Shown here piece by piece: positions 1 through 9,680 of a stretch of 64,000 nt of DNA (the stretch's first letter is position 1; each line of letters opens with the position of its first letter). The DNA is from Dyadobacter pollutisoli (GTDB taxonomy: Bacteria > Bacteroidota > Bacteroidia > Cytophagales > Spirosomataceae), in the NCBI RefSeq assembly GCF_026625565.1, contig NZ_CP112998.1, positions 5,334,501 to 5,398,500 of the forward strand, read 5' to 3'. The translations under genes and the position numbers were made by a program. The notes under the pieces were generated by a model. The model worked only from the letters and a program-made list of their open reading frames with translations. It ran no database searches and was not told the origin of the DNA.

Positions 1-1002
1 GAAAGAAGGTACTCCTTCGGCGGCCAGCATTTCAGCAAAAGTGTCTTTGGGCAACCCTCCGAATTTCGCTGAATCGTATTTGAATATATAAATGTGATAG
101 CAATGCATCGTAATGGATTCGTCCCGCTGCAACGGTGTAATGCCGTCCACAGTTTCCAAAAGCTGATTCAGGTACAAGCCGTTTTCGTTTCTCCGGCGAG
201 TCTGTCCTTCCAGTCTTTTCAACTGGTTCGAAAGTAACACCGCCTGCATTTGTGTGATCCGGTAGTTACAGCCTGGGTTATAATGGTCGTACCATTGTCC
301 GCCTTCGATCCGCCCAACATTCCGCAATGAATGCATCATGGCATATAATTCGTCATCGTCGGTGATTACGATCCCGCCTTCTCCCGATGTTAGGTTCTTG
401 GAAGACTGAAAACTGAAACTACCCACATGGCCAATTGACCCCAGTTTCTTCCCCTTATATTCGGCACCGTGCGCATGCGCGGCATCTTCGATTACTTTCA
501 ATCCGTACCTGTTTGCAATGTCCATGATCGCACCCATATCACAGGCCAAACCTCCGAAATGCACAGGAATGATGGCTTTCGTCCTTGGCGTAATCGCGGC
601 TTCAATAGCAGCCGGACTAATGTTGTAAGTGTCAGGATCAATGTCGACAAACACCGGCACACAATTGCATTCTATTACGGAAGAAGCCGTTGTGATGAAG
701 GTATAAGGTGGGACGATGATCTCGTCGCCCGGTTTCACGCCGCAGGCTATCAACGCCAGACGCAACGAAACGGAGCCATTGACACATGTTATCGCATATT
801 TACTTCCGCAATAAGCGGCAAATTCGTTTTCAAATTTCGCTACCTGGTCGCCACAATCCGGATTCCCCCACTTCCCGCTTCTCACGATTTCGGCAACCGC
901 ATCCACTTCCTGCTCATCATATATCGGCCATGGAAAGGCCTTGGTAACTGTTTTGGTTCCTCCGTTAATTGCCAGGTTCTGGTCCATCTCGATTGCTTTC
1001 AT
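1..1002 (-). CDS. DegT/DnrJ/EryC1/StrS family aminotransferase (partial, C-terminus off window)
   Basis: A PLP-dependent enzyme of the kind that transaminates keto-sugars for nucleotide-sugar or surface-glycan synthesis in the cytoplasm. 334 codons are open from an ATG at 1002 to the left edge; the family is usually 370-420 aa, so only the C-terminal part is missing. Visible family marks are the VNGSVSLRLAL segment, DEIIVPPYTF, the EDAAHAHGA segment whose Asp contacts the PLP ring, and FSFQSSKNLTSGEGG, whose Lys (about residue 202) is the expected Schiff-base lysine. It is divergent from the membrane protein at 1143. The exact sugar substrate cannot be told from sequence. The family call is secure. 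Confidence 0.93.
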   Translation of the reverse strand, partial: MKAIEMDQNLAINGGTKTVTKAFPWPIYDEQEVDAVAEIVRSGKWGNPDCGDQVAKFENEFAAYCGSKYAITCVNGSVSLRLALIACGVKPGDEIIVPPYTFITTASSVIECNCVPVFVDIDPDTYNISPAAIEAAITPRTKAIIPVHFGGLACDMGAIMDIANRYGLKVIEDAAHAHGAEYKGKKLGSIGHVGSFSFQSSKNLTSGEGGIVITDDDELYAMMHSLRNVGRIEGGQWYDHYNPGCNYRITQMQAVLLSNQLKRLEGQTRRRNENGLYLNQLLETVDGITPLQRDESITMHCYHIYIFKYDSAKFGGLPKDTFAEMLAAEGVPSF

Positions 1003-1142
1003 GGGTATCGTACTGTGATCGTGTTTCCATTTATACTAGGTAAAATCTTTTTCAGGCTATTTTTTGAGGTTCTATCGAAAATTATAGTCCGTTTTCCAGA
1101 TGAAAAAGTATTTATCCCACAATCCTTACAACCTTATTTACA

Positions 1143-2429
1143 ATGAATAACCGACAATTACTTTATTCTCTGCTCATTGCGGGCATGTCGCTCGGCACCG
1201 CGTGGGCCATCCGAGGGCAATTCGGACATGAGCAAGGGGCTGCTTGGGCTGGCGGTATCGGAGGGCTGATCATCGTGCTCCTTGCCAAAAGAAAAGACTG
1301 GTATGCAAAAGCTTTTCATCTGGCGCTGGCTTCCGCGGCCGGCTGGGGAGTGGGTGGTATTATCAGTTATGGCAAAGTGGTGGGCTACGCCAGAGGATTG
1401 GAATTCGGGAATGTGTATTATGGATTTCTGATGCTGTTCGTGATCGGCGGATTGTTCGGGTTGATCGGAGGAGGATTGTTCGGTCTAACATTGGCGTCTA
1501 CCAAAGAAAAGCCTGTCAAATGGCCACAATTGATTGTTGAGATGACGGTTGGGGCGATTATATTCTATTATTTATTGATCGAGGAGTTCGGCTGGACCAT
1601 GACTCCTCCGCGGTCTGAGGCCTGGGCTGCTTGTTTTGGAATGACGGTGGCCATGTTTTGGTTTATGCTCAGGAACAAACAGTATGCTGCGATACGGGTC
1701 GCGGTTTTTGCTGGACTCGGAGGTGGGTTCGGGTTTGCATTCGGCAATTTCTTACAGGTAATGGGACACGTTTCCGGCGTCAAATTCAATTTCTGGAATG
1801 TCATGGAATATTCGATCGGATTTTTTGGCGGGGCGGGAATGGCTTACGGCACATTCACTTCCGAATGGGAGAGTTCCGGCGATTCGATCAGCAAAAAAAG
1901 CATCATAGCACCCATTATCATCCTCACATTGCTCATTCCATTTTTTGTATGGGACCAATCCTTTGAAACAGAACGTCTGATCGAAACCATCAAAGGCTTT
2001 GACCCGATAGCTGACGCCGCCGGCATTACCACCTATGTTCAATGGGTTGCTTTGCTGCTGGTTATCGCATTTGCCGGATTGTCTTTCTACAAATATTATA
2101 TTTTAAAACATGGCGAGCTGCTACAACATGACGACAGAGCATTACAGCTATTTTTCTTCGGAAATCTGGGCTTGTATACCGTTTACAGCCTGCTTATTAC
2201 CTGCGCCTTCATGAGTCTATACCGGATCGAGCAGTACCTGTACATTGCCAATTTGATCGTTATCGGATTTCTGATCAATAAATTTCAGCCGTCGTTTAGT
2301 AACCGGGGACTGAATGTGAGTCGCTGGGCGGTTAATTTTCTGTTTGTAATGGCCCTGTTCGCGATATTAACAGCCGTTGCAGTCAGTTCGCATGGCGAGC
2401 TGAAAGGGGCTAATAGTCGGTTTGAATAA
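1143..2429 (+). CDS. Multi-pass inner-membrane protein of unknown function
   Basis: 428 aa, almost wholly hydrophobic, with roughly 11-12 predicted membrane segments and many glycine motifs (GGIGG, GLIGGG, GLGGGFGFAFG) suggesting tight helix packing. The ATG at 1143 gives a first helix immediately (LLYSLLIAGMSLGTAWAI). A charged loop occurs around residues 240-252 and a soluble stretch around 275-290. I do not recognise the family and assign no substrate. It is divergent from the aminotransferase and followed by a strong terminator, so it is probably monocistronic. The length of open frame and strong hydrophobic periodicity support a real gene. Confidence 0.8.
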   Translation: MNNRQLLYSLLIAGMSLGTAWAIRGQFGHEQGAAWAGGIGGLIIVLLAKRKDWYAKAFHLALASAAGWGVGGIISYGKVVGYARGLEFGNVYYGFLMLFVIGGLFGLIGGGLFGLTLASTKEKPVKWPQLIVEMTVGAIIFYYLLIEEFGWTMTPPRSEAWAACFGMTVAMFWFMLRNKQYAAIRVAVFAGLGGGFGFAFGNFLQVMGHVSGVKFNFWNVMEYSIGFFGGAGMAYGTFTSEWESSGDSISKKSIIAPIIILTLLIPFFVWDQSFETERLIETIKGFDPIADAAGITTYVQWVALLLVIAFAGLSFYKYYILKHGELLQHDDRALQLFFFGNLGLYTVYSLLITCAFMSLYRIEQYLYIANLIVIGFLINKFQPSFSNRGLNVSRWAVNFLFVMALFAILTAVAVSSHGELKGANSRFE

Positions 2430-2454
2430 TTCTTGCGATCTGAGATCGCACAAC

Positions 2455-2492
2455 AAAAAAGGGGGCCGGGAAATATTTCCAGGCCCCTTTTT
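2455..2492. terminator. Bidirectional Rho-independent terminator
   Basis: A GC-rich inverted repeat (AAAAAGGGGGCC against GGCCCCTTTTT) with a short AT-rich loop, an A-run on one side and a T-run on the other. It lies between the convergent genes ending at 2429 (+) and 2524 (-) and should serve both. Confidence 0.85.
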
Positions 2493-2523
2493 GGCGCAAT
2501 AGCTGCGGTAACGCTTTAAAAGT

Positions 2524-3372
2524 CTAGCGGTGCAGTCCCATTTCACGTAACGTGGCGATCATCTTCTCAGGTTCGTCCGTCTGAATGATATTAGCGCCTT
2601 GTTTGGTGAGAGATATCAATGTTTCACGCGCCTTTCCCTTCCTGATTTCCGCATCCGGCTGGCCGAGTGCATTGATCCATATCCGCGCTTTCTTTCCCTT
2701 GATCAGGGATGTTACCTCGGGAGTATAGAATTTCGAATCAATGTGCACTACCTCCGGCTTGAAACGGGCCAGCGCCGAGTCTGCCATCGCGTGGGAATAT
2801 GCACGGGGCATGATCATAAATTTTTTGGAGGCGGAATCTACTTTGGAAAGTATTTCATAATCACTGTCGAAAAAGAAAACGAACCCGGTCGCCTCCATCT
2901 TTTTCACTACTTCTATCACTTTATCTATCTGGTCTGTTTTCAGATCGAGATCTACCAGAATATTGCCCTTTGCAATTTGCAGGGCTTCTTCCAGCGTCGG
3001 AATAGTTTCGTCCGTTACCTTGCCGTTGGAAACCAGTCTCAGTTTGCGCAATTCCTCGAACGTCAGTGTTTCAAAACTACCTTTACCATTCGTAGTCCGG
3101 TCGACTTTCCCGTCGTGCATAAGCATTGGAATACCGTCCTTGCTGACCTTCACATCAATTTCAGCAATGTCGACACCAAGCCGTATGGCTTCCTGGATGG
3201 CGGGTCTTGAATTTTCGGGAAATTGATGATGGACCGCACGATGCGATGCCACCAGTATATTTTTTGAATTGGGATTCAGAAAGTCCTTTTTAATAGGATC
3301 AAGCTGCTTTTGTGCTTGGGTTTGACAAACAACAAAAAATAAGAGAATAGCGGGTAATGTAATCCTGATCAT
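2524..3372 (-). CDS. Secreted glycerophosphodiester phosphodiesterase family protein
   Basis: Hydrolyses glycerophosphodiesters to glycerol-3-phosphate and an alcohol (family knowledge). 282 aa with an N-terminal signal peptide (about residues 1-20, ending TQAQ), so periplasmic or exported. GDPD catalytic marks are present: HR at 44-45, PEN at 52-54, EID at 71-73 and HD at 86-87, with the two His as acid/base pair. The usual HRG is HRA here and the HR-to-PEN spacing is slightly stretched (HRAVHHQFPEN), a minor divergence. It is the last gene of the operon descending from 13085, 21 nt after the phosphoesterase, and ends at the 2455-2492 terminator. Confidence 0.92.
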   Translation of the reverse strand: MIRITLPAILLFFVVCQTQAQKQLDPIKKDFLNPNSKNILVASHRAVHHQFPENSRPAIQEAIRLGVDIAEIDVKVSKDGIPMLMHDGKVDRTTNGKGSFETLTFEELRKLRLVSNGKVTDETIPTLEEALQIAKGNILVDLDLKTDQIDKVIEVVKKMEATGFVFFFDSDYEILSKVDSASKKFMIMPRAYSHAMADSALARFKPEVVHIDSKFYTPEVTSLIKGKKARIWINALGQPDAEIRKGKARETLISLTKQGANIIQTDEPEKMIATLREMGLHR

Positions 3373-3393
3373 TATAATTGAAATTATTGAAAA

Positions 3394-5172
3394 CTACTTG
3401 GTAATGATAAGCTCATCCTTCACCTCACCGTCGGGGGTATAACATTTGTAGGAGAGCGTATTTCCGTTGATCGTCATGTGCTGATAAAGCGGGCCGTCTT
3501 TGTACCTCACTACCGCATATTCTTCATCCGGCCACCGCACCTGCTTACCGGGAATACTGATCGACATCGTGTAAATGGTGCCTTGTGCCGGGGTAGCAAC
3601 AGCTTTATCGCCATTCATTGGTTTCGTGCGGAGGTAATAATGCATATGCCCGTTCATAACCATATCCACATGGTATTTGTCGAAAAGCGTGCACCATTCT
3701 TTCTTGATCTCATCATATGGCTCTTCGAAATTATAAGGTGGAAAATGAAACATTACAAACTTCCATTTGGCATCGGAATTTTTGAGTTTTTCCTCCACCC
3801 AAGCACTTTGCCGGGGAACCGACAGCGTCGCATCGATCATCAGGTACAACGCATTCTGATAATTAAATGCATACGTCATTTCCGAGGGTTGTCCAGCCGG
3901 GCCATTTTCCGGCAGGCTGAACATTTCTTTGTACATCCACGCCCCAAGTCCGTCCTGACTATCGTGATTTCCCGGAACCGGCATAAGCGATTTGCCAGTG
4001 AAAACTCCTTTACTATGGTCCCAGAGCTGATCCCAATGATCGCGGTGCAATCCTGTACTCACCAGGTCTCCCGCTATTGAAAAGAATGCTGTTTCGGGAT
4101 GGCGTTTCACCGCTTTCTTAGCCATATCTCCCCAAATGGGCGAGAAATGCGTGTCGCCAAACCATATGAATGAAAAGCCGTCATTTTGTGCAGATTCTGT
4201 TTTGAATGACGTAGGCGCCGACCATTTGTTCGGATTTGTTCCGATGGCGTACTGGTAAGTCGTCCCCGGTTTCAGGTCTTTTAGTTTGGCTGTGAAACGG
4301 TTCACGTACCGGTCATTTTGTAGCAGTCTGTCTTCCATTTTAAAGACTGAGGCGTCCATACTGACCGTATCCTGCCTTCCCGGCACCCAGTATTTAACCT
4401 TCCCCGATGCTATTTCAGGGCTCGTCCTCCATTGCACATTAACCGAGGTCTTGGGGTCGCCGCTCCATGTCAGCATTACCTGATCTGGCTCGGTAGAAGA
4501 CGGCGTGTCCGTTGTCCTGAATGCATGCACGAGATGGGCCTCGCGTGCCCTGCCACGTACCGTTGTGAAAAGCACCTGTCCTTTTAATTGGTCGGGAACT
4601 TCGTCCAGCACGAGGCCGTCCCAGTCATGATAGGTAAATGCGCCGACGCGCATCGTGTCGAGTTTGTACTCGGCAGGCGCGACATTGGTAATTTCAAGCT
4701 TGTCACTTTTGTTTTGCGGAGCAACACTGATAAAATAGACGGGCCGGTGCATGTCAAATCCATTGATTCCGAGCCCGACGGCGCCTTTGTCAAAATCCCT
4801 TTGCCATACTTCATAGGTAAATTCTTCATTTTTGACCAGCATCGAGGTCTTCTTAAAACCACTGCTTTCCAACCAGAAAGGCAGTATTTTCTGCTCAGTA
4901 TGCCGCATCAGTGAAACCGTCACCGGTACATTAGCCTCGAATGTCCAGAATTTTTTTGCCAAAACTGCCTTTTCCTCATCATTGAGAAACCCAAGCACAT
5001 AAGCATCCGAAATGGTGTCGAGCTGTGCGGGTTTAAGCGTTTTGTAAAACCGTGTCACAGTATTATCTACCACTTCCTTCACAGTTCCGGTCGGGAGCTG
5101 CTCCTGTTTTTGGCAAGCCATCATTGCTACGGACATGATCAGTCCGTGCAGCAGTATATATTTTATTTTCAT
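3394..5172 (-). CDS. Lipoprotein metallophosphoesterase with purple-acid-phosphatase-like N-terminal domain
   Basis: 592 aa from the ATG at 5172; an upstream in-frame TTG at 5190 is a less likely start. The N-terminus is a lipoprotein signal with lipobox-like MMAC. A middle region (about 215-310) resembles the fibronectin-like domain of purple acid phosphatases. The catalytic calcineurin-like domain shows FGDTH (about 335), AGDLV, PGNHD (about 400) and NGHMHYY (about 505), the metal-ligand set of the family. Expected activity is phosphomonoester or diester hydrolysis at the cell surface. It sits between the PhoPQ-related hydrolase and GDPD with 56- and 21-nt gaps, consistent with stepwise release of phosphate from lipid headgroups (inference). 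Confidence 0.9.
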   Translation of the reverse strand: MKIKYILLHGLIMSVAMMACQKQEQLPTGTVKEVVDNTVTRFYKTLKPAQLDTISDAYVLGFLNDEEKAVLAKKFWTFEANVPVTVSLMRHTEQKILPFWLESSGFKKTSMLVKNEEFTYEVWQRDFDKGAVGLGINGFDMHRPVYFISVAPQNKSDKLEITNVAPAEYKLDTMRVGAFTYHDWDGLVLDEVPDQLKGQVLFTTVRGRAREAHLVHAFRTTDTPSSTEPDQVMLTWSGDPKTSVNVQWRTSPEIASGKVKYWVPGRQDTVSMDASVFKMEDRLLQNDRYVNRFTAKLKDLKPGTTYQYAIGTNPNKWSAPTSFKTESAQNDGFSFIWFGDTHFSPIWGDMAKKAVKRHPETAFFSIAGDLVSTGLHRDHWDQLWDHSKGVFTGKSLMPVPGNHDSQDGLGAWMYKEMFSLPENGPAGQPSEMTYAFNYQNALYLMIDATLSVPRQSAWVEEKLKNSDAKWKFVMFHFPPYNFEEPYDEIKKEWCTLFDKYHVDMVMNGHMHYYLRTKPMNGDKAVATPAQGTIYTMSISIPGKQVRWPDEEYAVVRYKDGPLYQHMTINGNTLSYKCYTPDGEVKDELIITK

Positions 5173-5228
5173 CAGGGCTAGTATTTTCAACTATATCAAT
5201 GCCAATTTACTCTTTCAGGAACCTTAGT

Positions 5229-6590
5229 TTATAGAACGTTTTTACTGTTTGTCAGAAAAACCCTTGTGCTTTCTGTATAAGTGTCGCCTTTGGGTGTTTT
5301 GTATTTCAAATCCACATAAAATGCCCGAAAGCCACTTGCAGGAAATGTTTCGGTCACCTTCACAGCTGACTTACTGCTTATACCAAGGCTTTTGCTCGTC
5401 CAGGTATCATTACGCAAATCCTGATCCGTCGAACTGGCCGACCAAAGAATGACGTCAACCAATGCATCAGAAGTCGCTTTAATATCCAGCTTGATCTCCT
5501 TACCAGCCACCGATTGTGTCCATTTGCATTCGGTATAAGGTCTTTTGGTAATCGTAGCTCCGAAGAAAGCACTCAAAGCCTGCATCGCCTGCGTACCATC
5601 ACCCAAGTCGTGTCCCGCGTTCGGTACATAATGCAGCATGTTGTTGCCGGGGATTTTGTCCAGGTAATTTTTAATGTTGTCCACCACCCAGTACTCGTCA
5701 TTGGTGCCCATAAAAATCATTTTTGGCATGGTCAGTTTGGCGCGGTATGAGTACGGATCGATCATTTTTGTGATTGCTTCGCCGTCGGTAGAACCAGTCG
5801 ATTGCGGAATGCCCAGCTTTACATAATCTTCAATTTGAATGCTGTAATCACCCCAGGATTTGATCTGATAGTCGAGACTAACCGGCATATTCAGCACGTC
5901 GATCACCATTGGCGCTATCGCTTCCACCCGTTTGTCACTTGCGCCTGTGAGCCAGGTAGTCCAGCCGCGTTTGGAGGCACCCGTCACTACGAACTTGTTC
6001 ACGGTATGATTGAGTTTTTGTTTTGAAAACTCCTGTACCACATCCATGGCCTTCACCGCGCTTTTAACCATCGGAAACAGCAGCGGCCAGCTATAATCTT
6101 TATCTTTTTTCCAATTGTGCAGCGTATATGAAATCAATGCATCTTCGGTCAAATCCCCGAAAAACGGCTGATTAGGTGTTTGCTTCAGCAAAGCCACAAT
6201 AGCGTGATTGGTTTTCGCCACCTCGCCCAGCGACGCATACATCTTCTCGTCTTTTTTACCATTCCAATTCGGAAGGCCGTCTGTATTAGAACCACCAGTT
6301 ATGAAAAGCAAGGCATCATCATGCTGGTTGTCCTTTGGAACGATAATGGTCAGCTGGTGCGTCCAGATAAATTCTCGCCACTTCTGCGACGTAACGAGTA
6401 CATTATAAAAAGTAAGGTTTTCTTTTGTAAATGAGTCTTTGAGCTCCCATTTGAAGGTTTTATCACCATTGTTCAGGTAACTTTCCAATGCAGTTTCGGG
6501 AGTGATCTTTTTCTGAGCATTGGAGGTAAATACAAACAAAAACTGGATCAGCAGTAATTTCAATGTGATCTTGATCATTTTCACAGACAT
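5229..6590 (-). CDS. PhoPQ-activated pathogenicity-related protein (PqaA-like alpha/beta hydrolase)
   Basis: 453 aa with a signal peptide (residues 1-25, ending SNAQ). The sequence matches the PhoPQ_related family: TPETALESYLNNGDKTFKWEL near the N-terminus, LLFITGGSNTDG, the nucleophile-elbow-like GASKRGW (Ser about residue 205), VIDVLN and the acidic IFMGTNDEYW. The biochemical activity of the family is poorly known; an alpha/beta-hydrolase esterase or peptidase activity is likely. An internal ATG at 6578 is an alternative start. It lies 38 nt after the ceramidase-family gene in the operon. Confidence 0.9.
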   Translation of the reverse strand: MSVKMIKITLKLLLIQFLFVFTSNAQKKITPETALESYLNNGDKTFKWELKDSFTKENLTFYNVLVTSQKWREFIWTHQLTIIVPKDNQHDDALLFITGGSNTDGLPNWNGKKDEKMYASLGEVAKTNHAIVALLKQTPNQPFFGDLTEDALISYTLHNWKKDKDYSWPLLFPMVKSAVKAMDVVQEFSKQKLNHTVNKFVVTGASKRGWTTWLTGASDKRVEAIAPMVIDVLNMPVSLDYQIKSWGDYSIQIEDYVKLGIPQSTGSTDGEAITKMIDPYSYRAKLTMPKMIFMGTNDEYWVVDNIKNYLDKIPGNNMLHYVPNAGHDLGDGTQAMQALSAFFGATITKRPYTECKWTQSVAGKEIKLDIKATSDALVDVILWSASSTDQDLRNDTWTSKSLGISSKSAVKVTETFPASGFRAFYVDLKYKTPKGDTYTESTRVFLTNSKNVL

Positions 6591-6628
6591 AGATTGAAGC
6601 TTTTAGTAGTTGGCTAAGGTTATTTAAT

Positions 6629-7894
6629 TTACTGTGGTTTAGGACTTTCCTGAATTAGTTTGAGTGCTTGCTCTATATAAATTTCCCCGGTCATTTCCCC
6701 CAGGCTCGTCCGGCTCACATAGTCGTATCTTTTGAAGCTTTGGAAATCCACTTTCGTCAGCATATATCCGAAGGCATCATTGGTTAAACCAAACAAAAAC
6801 GGCTGTTTCGTGCTCATATGGCGTTTTACGTAAAAACCAATGTTGGGCAATGCTTCTCCGGGAATGCTCAGTACCTGGGCCGTGCCGATGTTCAGCAGGT
6901 TGAGCTGCGTAACTACCCGGTTATCGCCTGTTATTTCATTTACAATCGGTGATTTTTTGAGAATATACCGCATGATTTCCGAGTCTACCGGAAATTCGAT
7001 CTTCTTTGCCGCGCAGTACAATTGCGGGTCTTCTTGTAATGGCGCATCTTTCACGATCCGCAATGCCTCATCAGCCAGCAGCTCACCGATCCGTTTGCAT
7101 TCGTTCCAGTCACTTGCTTCTTTGCCATTTTCCAGACGGTTATCCGCAGTAACCATTCCTCCTTGTGCACCATTCATAAACACCGCAATACCTCCTCCCT
7201 GCGTTTCGATCCGGTCATAAAGTGGCCCGCAGAGATCGGGGCTCAGAATACCTCTGCCTGAACCGATCACTTCCGGATGTACGGCGTAGTTTACCAATGT
7301 GGCGATGGCTTTCCCTTTTTTCGCGCCCGATGTAGCTATTGCTTGTATCACTCCGCAACGTGGATCGTACAGCTGATCCGCGTAATAGTTATAGGCAATT
7401 TTGCCTTTGGCCTCGCCTACTGCGATTTTCAATGAGGCATCTTCGAGGTTCTTAACGGCCTCATTTACTGCGTCCGCGATTTGCTTGGTGCAGTAATCAA
7501 GGTATTTCAGGTCTGCGAACGATTCTCCCTTTTCGTTGGGGAAACCGTAAGCATCGGGCCCACTGTGCGTGTGCGTGGCGCCGATCAATACATTTTCGGG
7601 GGCGATACCTTTAATCAATGCCCTGGATTTGTTGCCTAATGCGGCTGGCCAACCCAGGTTGTCTATATTCACGACAGCAATTCTGACATTGCCTTTTTCC
7701 AGTACCAATGCTCTTGCGTACAGATCACCATTTTTCTCAGTCGCTTTTTTCGGTGTCCCAATCCCGCCAGAAACTGGCAGTAGCGGATCAGGTGTAATGA
7801 TCCTGACCGCAGCAGCAGCCCTGAAATGCTGGGCATACATCACTTGCGGAATAATAAAAACCAGGCTGAGAATAAGTATGATTCTTGCTTTCAT
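6629..7894 (-). CDS. Neutral/alkaline non-lysosomal ceramidase family protein
   Basis: 421 aa from the ATG at 7894, chosen because a clean signal peptide follows (MKARIILILSLVFIIPQVMYAQ); the open frame continues 90 nt further upstream without a better start. Family marks are the N-terminal AAAAVRIITPDPLLPVSGG, VNIDNLGW, the zinc-binding GATHTHSGPD (around residue 107), NYAVHPEVIG, and FMNGAQGGM. Characterised members cleave the amide of ceramide to sphingosine plus fatty acid, but many bacterial members are uncharacterised and this one is shorter than full ceramidases (about 650+ aa), matching mainly the N-terminal domain. Sphingolipid hydrolysis is therefore a hypothesis. It follows SusD-2 by 109 nt. 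Confidence 0.88.
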   Translation of the reverse strand: MKARIILILSLVFIIPQVMYAQHFRAAAAVRIITPDPLLPVSGGIGTPKKATEKNGDLYARALVLEKGNVRIAVVNIDNLGWPAALGNKSRALIKGIAPENVLIGATHTHSGPDAYGFPNEKGESFADLKYLDYCTKQIADAVNEAVKNLEDASLKIAVGEAKGKIAYNYYADQLYDPRCGVIQAIATSGAKKGKAIATLVNYAVHPEVIGSGRGILSPDLCGPLYDRIETQGGGIAVFMNGAQGGMVTADNRLENGKEASDWNECKRIGELLADEALRIVKDAPLQEDPQLYCAAKKIEFPVDSEIMRYILKKSPIVNEITGDNRVVTQLNLLNIGTAQVLSIPGEALPNIGFYVKRHMSTKQPFLFGLTNDAFGYMLTKVDFQSFKRYDYVSRTSLGEMTGEIYIEQALKLIQESPKPQ

Positions 7895-8003
7895 TGTAAA
7901 GGGTTTAGGAATTTGTTTCAAAATTTTATGCGTTTCAAAAGTAAACCGGAACTGTCGGTACACATTGGACAGCCCCGGTTTCAATTACTCCACCAAAAAA
8001 ATA

Positions 8004-9644
8004 TTACCAGGGCTTTGCAGTTCCCTGTATAAGCCATTGTTTAGACCATGCACTATTTCCTTTGTCGGCCTGGGAATAACTGGTGATTTCCAGCTTACTC
8101 ACCGCACTTTCCGCATTGGCCTTATTGATTTGAAGTTCATCCTGCATATAGTAGAAACGAACCGGCAGCACTTCTCTTTTGGCAGCAGGTCCCGCTTTCA
8201 ACTCTGGAAAACCCGTTCTTCTGAAATCGAACCAGGCTTCGGTTGCGGCTGTCCAGCTGGCGATCCATTTTTGTTCCAAAACTTGCTTGATCGTTTTATC
8301 AAAAACAACACCAGGCGTAGCAATGTAGGCTGTGTAGGAACTCCCTACTGTCCACGTATCCATGGATGCTTTGATGCCAGCTTCGTAGTGGTCTTTCGCA
8401 ACACCAGCAGCCCATCCTTTCAATGCCGCTTCGGCCAGAATGAAATGCACTTCGGCAGCCGAGATCAAACGTGCCCGGAGCAGTGGTCCCTTTGCCGCTT
8501 TGTAAATGTTATTCAGGAAAGATGCATGCGGGTTAAACGATGTTTGTCCGGGAGTCGGGTTGAGGTTGTATGCTGATGGCAAAGCAGAGAAGCTTGGTGG
8601 CAGCCCAACGTACTCAGGATCTGTATCGTACAGCGTATTTTTCACTTTTTCCGGAGATAAAATCCTTTTTCCGTCTACAATTTTGTCAGTTCCGGCAGGT
8701 TGTGTAGCGTCCACAACTAAGGGCACTTCCACTTTATTAGCCCAGATACCCAGGCGCGGATCTTTCAATGTCTGTAATTTTTCAACCAATGTCGCACACA
8801 TTTTGATACGACGATAGTTGCTTCCACTCGCATCGAACACCGCATTGGCAGGCCACGCATCGGCATCGCTGTTACCAGGGAAACCCATGGTCGCATCTTC
8901 GGAATTGGTCGTAATGATAGGATACTGTGCAGCATTGCCAACGATTTTCTCAATTCCTGCTTTGGCAATATCAGGCTGTTTTACCGACAAACGCATATAG
9001 TAACGCAGCAGCAGCGAGTTTGCCATTTTCCTCCATTTCGTTGGATCGCCACCGTAGTACACATCCACATTGTCAACAATACCTTCGTATTCGGCTTTGG
9101 GTTTGGAAAGCAATGTGTTGGCTTTTTCAAGATCGGCAATAATTCCGGCGTAAATTTTATCCTGGCCGTCAAATGCAGGCAAAATATCACCAACAGCTCC
9201 GGCTTCTCCTTTTAGAGCATTGGTATAAGGCGCATCTCCCCAAAGGTCAGTGATCAATCCAAAAACGAAAGATTTCATGACTAGTGATACTCCCTGATGG
9301 AATTCAAAATTAAGCTCGACAGACCTGTTATAAAACAGATCATTGTTTCTCAAAATATCGTAGTAACCATTCCAGCTCTGATTACTCCAGTCATAATCAT
9401 TATGCCCGCTGGACCACGCGTCCTTTTGTGTATGCTGAACAACACCCGCGATATCCTGATAACCCAGGTTTACATAGCTTTTGGCCACCTCTGTCAGCAC
9501 CGTAGGCATGACCAAGTTGGGATTTACACTTTCTGGCCCTACTCCGTTCGGGTTCTCGTTGAGCTCCGACAGATCTTTACAAGAGAAGATCAACATCGTC
9601 GCCAGCAACGGGAATATGATGGATTTTTTGATCAATTTTTTCAT
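8004..9644 (-). CDS. SusD/RagB-like outer-membrane lipoprotein (SusD-2)
   Basis: 546 aa; lipoprotein signal with FSCKDLSELNENPNG, the pattern of SusD-like_2 proteins. Surface substrate-capture partner of the TonB-dependent transporter encoded 36 nt upstream. Typical features are the N-terminal NENPN motif, GLITDLWGDAPYTNAL, LILAEAALKGW-like helical repeats (HFILAEAALKG) and a C-terminal W-rich EAWFDFRRTGFPEL segment. The substrate cannot be read from sequence; the downstream lipid-type hydrolases suggest a lipid or phosphoester rather than a glycan (inference). Confidence 0.95.
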   Translation of the reverse strand: MKKLIKKSIIFPLLATMLIFSCKDLSELNENPNGVGPESVNPNLVMPTVLTEVAKSYVNLGYQDIAGVVQHTQKDAWSSGHNDYDWSNQSWNGYYDILRNNDLFYNRSVELNFEFHQGVSLVMKSFVFGLITDLWGDAPYTNALKGEAGAVGDILPAFDGQDKIYAGIIADLEKANTLLSKPKAEYEGIVDNVDVYYGGDPTKWRKMANSLLLRYYMRLSVKQPDIAKAGIEKIVGNAAQYPIITTNSEDATMGFPGNSDADAWPANAVFDASGSNYRRIKMCATLVEKLQTLKDPRLGIWANKVEVPLVVDATQPAGTDKIVDGKRILSPEKVKNTLYDTDPEYVGLPPSFSALPSAYNLNPTPGQTSFNPHASFLNNIYKAAKGPLLRARLISAAEVHFILAEAALKGWAAGVAKDHYEAGIKASMDTWTVGSSYTAYIATPGVVFDKTIKQVLEQKWIASWTAATEAWFDFRRTGFPELKAGPAAKREVLPVRFYYMQDELQINKANAESAVSKLEITSYSQADKGNSAWSKQWLIQGTAKPW

Positions 9645-9680
9645 GAGTTTATTTATATTAAATAGACTATGTGACTGTTT

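Noticed and set aside
469..1146. 225-aa open frame on the plus strand
   Set aside because: Antisense to the DegT-family aminotransferase, which has clear family motifs; the plus-strand product has no recognisable domain.
7569..8576. 335-aa open frame on the plus strand
   Set aside because: It runs antisense across the ceramidase-family and SusD-2 genes and the gap between them; composition is that of a shadow frame.
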